Origin: Thermoprotei archaeon
Lineage (GTDB): Archaea; Thermoproteota; Thermoprotei_A; Sulfolobales; Ignisphaeraceae
Length of the DNA: 6,492 nt
Reading direction: 5' to 3'
Assembly (NCBI GenBank): GCA_003661775.1
Contig: QMWT01000058.1
Span: 1 to 6,492, forward strand
Part shown: positions 5,622 through 6,492 of the stretch, in pieces
Layout: each line of letters begins with the position of its first letter
How positions within the stretch are numbered: the stretch's first letter is position 1
Made by a program: the position numbers and the translations under genes
The notes under the pieces: generated by a model
Databases searched by the model: none
What the model was told of the DNA's origin: nothing
What the model saw: the letters and a program-made list of their open reading frames with translations, nothing else

Positions 5622-6072
5622 CACTCGTATTGTTGCATAGGAGTCTTAGCCTAATTTGGTCACCGTCTTTTACACCGTATGAACCCCTTATGTACTTTGA
5701 AGACACTATCTCGAGTATATTTGGTGGATGCTTGCTCTTCAGAGGTCTTACAGCTATGACTTTGCATTTAAATGGTTCATCTATAAACGCGTACCATAGA
5801 TACAACGCGCCGAGGATCTTGTTGTTCCATTTCTGTTCAGAGATCAGTATAGGTTTGCATACATTCGCTATCTTCGCGTAATCCCGAGGTTCAGACACTA
5901 TCTCTATATTGAGAGTTCCCGGATAGGGTTCTTTACCCAGGTAGAATCTGAACATGTCGTAGTATACAGGTATCATTACAAACTTAGAGCCTACACCATA
6001 ACCCCCAACTACTTTAGCCGCTATGACCATGCCTAGCACAGCGGGCGACCCTCTTAGATATGCTATCTGCAT
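5596..6072 (-). CDS. ribK: Archaeal CTP-dependent riboflavin kinase (DUF120 family)
   Basis: It phosphorylates riboflavin to FMN using CTP rather than ATP (EC 2.7.1.161, the MJ0056 family), in the cytoplasm. The glycine-rich segment VVGGYGVGSKF lies at residues 21-31. The family signature LGKEPYPGTLNI at 45-56 includes the conserved T53 and N55. EIVSSKYIRGSYGVKDGD (121-138) is the conserved C-terminal block. No N-terminal winged-helix domain is fused, unlike some euryarchaeal members. From the ATG at 6072 it has 158 residues, longer than the about 130 of MJ0056, and overlaps the endonuclease V gene by 59 bp. An in-frame GTG at 6039 with GAGGG 9 nt before it, or the ATG at 6030, gives 147 or 144 residues and fits where family similarity begins. 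Its stop lies inside an sRNA D' box. Confidence 0.87.
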   Translation of the reverse strand: MQIAYLRGSPAVLGMVIAAKVVGGYGVGSKFVMIPVYYDMFRFYLGKEPYPGTLNIEIVSEPRDYAKIANVCKPILISEQKWNNKILGALYLWYAFIDEPFKCKVIAVRPLKSKHPPNILEIVSSKYIRGSYGVKDGDQIRLRLLCNNTSEDDVKQVY

Positions 6073-6492
6073 AGTGTATTGGAAGTGGATACCTTAGAGT
6101 AGGTCTCATCATCTCCTTCACGAGCTTAAGTACTTGAACCGGTTCGATCTTGTGTCCAACAGATATGTAGAGCTCCCTCCTACCTTTGCCAACGACATAG
6201 CCTACAACCTTATTATCAATTAGAATTTCTGCGAAATCTTCACGAATTCTTCTTATAGTGCCATAGAGTCTTTTCCTTGCAACGCCTATACTAGGTATAT
6301 CCAGTGCTACACCAATATGGCTGGCTATGCCCATCTTTCGAGGATGCGGTAAACCGTGGCCGTTAACCATGAGCACATCAACATATACGCCTTTGCTCCA
6401 CAGCGCTTTGAGCGCAGCTATCATCAAAGGCGCCTCACGAAATGCTAGAAGGCCAGGGATATAGGGTATATCGACCCGAGCACGTACAATGG
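6014..6492 (-). CDS. nfi: Endonuclease V, N-terminus cut by window edge
   Basis: Endonuclease V nicks nucleic acid near deaminated bases, classically the second phosphodiester 3' of inosine. The frame stays open to the right edge, so the true start and the first catalytic Asp (D43 in Thermotoga maritima numbering) lie outside. Visible residues 9-19, PYIPGLLAFRE, carry the wedge tyrosine (Y10, equal to Y80) and catalytic E19 (equal to E89). Residues 42-52, VNGHGLPHPRK, match the conserved DGxGxxHPR block, but the catalytic Asp (D110) is Asn here (N43, codon AAC at 6364-6362). IGVALDIPSIGVARKRL and YISVGHKI further on are also typical. The TTG at 6427 is internal. It is the first visible gene of the operon, and its end overlaps the start of ribK. 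Family identity is secure; the effect of the Asn is unknown. Confidence 0.9.
   Translation of the reverse strand, partial: IVRARVDIPYIPGLLAFREAPLMIAALKALWSKGVYVDVLMVNGHGLPHPRKMGIASHIGVALDIPSIGVARKRLYGTIRRIREDFAEILIDNKVVGYVVGKGRRELYISVGHKIEPVQVLKLVKEMMRPTLRYPLPIHYADSISKRVARCARHGHSG

Noticed and set aside
5630..5881. 83-residue plus-strand open frame opposite ribK
   Set aside because: Antisense shadow of a gene with clear family motifs.

Overview
The window looks like chromosomal DNA of a hyperthermophilic archaeon, most likely a crenarchaeon (Thermoproteota; a Desulfurococcales-like organism is my guess). The reasons are a stand-alone PorA/PorB pair of the multi-subunit archaeal 2-oxoacid:ferredoxin oxidoreductase, an archaeal CTP-dependent riboflavin kinase, heavy use of ATA, AGA and AGG codons, TTG and GTG starts, GAGGTG/GGTGA ribosome binding sites, and two compact archaeal C/D box guide RNA genes. 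No mobile element, CRISPR array, tRNA or rRNA was seen.

Layout. (1) Positions 1-2136, plus strand: the 3' part of an operon for pyruvate (2-oxoacid):ferredoxin oxidoreductase. It holds porA, cut at the left edge, and complete porB, followed by a T-rich probable terminator near 2183-2193. (2) 2245-3209, plus: two unrecognised proteins of 196 and 100 residues, both starting at TTG. (3) 3219-3277, plus: a C/D box sRNA gene filling the gap between the 100-residue gene and the convergent HAD phosphatase gene. (4) 3283-4032, minus: a HAD-superfamily phosphatase of the archaeal phosphoglycolate phosphatase type. (5) 4033-4099: a 67-bp divergent promoter region. (6) 4100-4945, plus: an EamA/DMT-type ten-helix transporter. 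(7) 4938-6492, minus: a compact operon read from the right edge, endonuclease V (cut at the edge) -> ribK -> a two-helix membrane protein of unknown function. A second C/D box sRNA candidate sits across the ribK stop codon.

How it fits together: the oxidoreductase makes acetyl-CoA and reduced ferredoxin, a central step of archaeal energy metabolism. RibK makes FMN. Endonuclease V handles deaminated purines (inosine). The HAD phosphatase probably removes phosphoglycolate or a similar small phosphoester. These are ordinary housekeeping functions placed close together, and I see no defence or mobile system. The most interesting signals are the two guide RNA genes hidden at gene ends and an Asp-to-Asn change at a catalytic position of endonuclease V.
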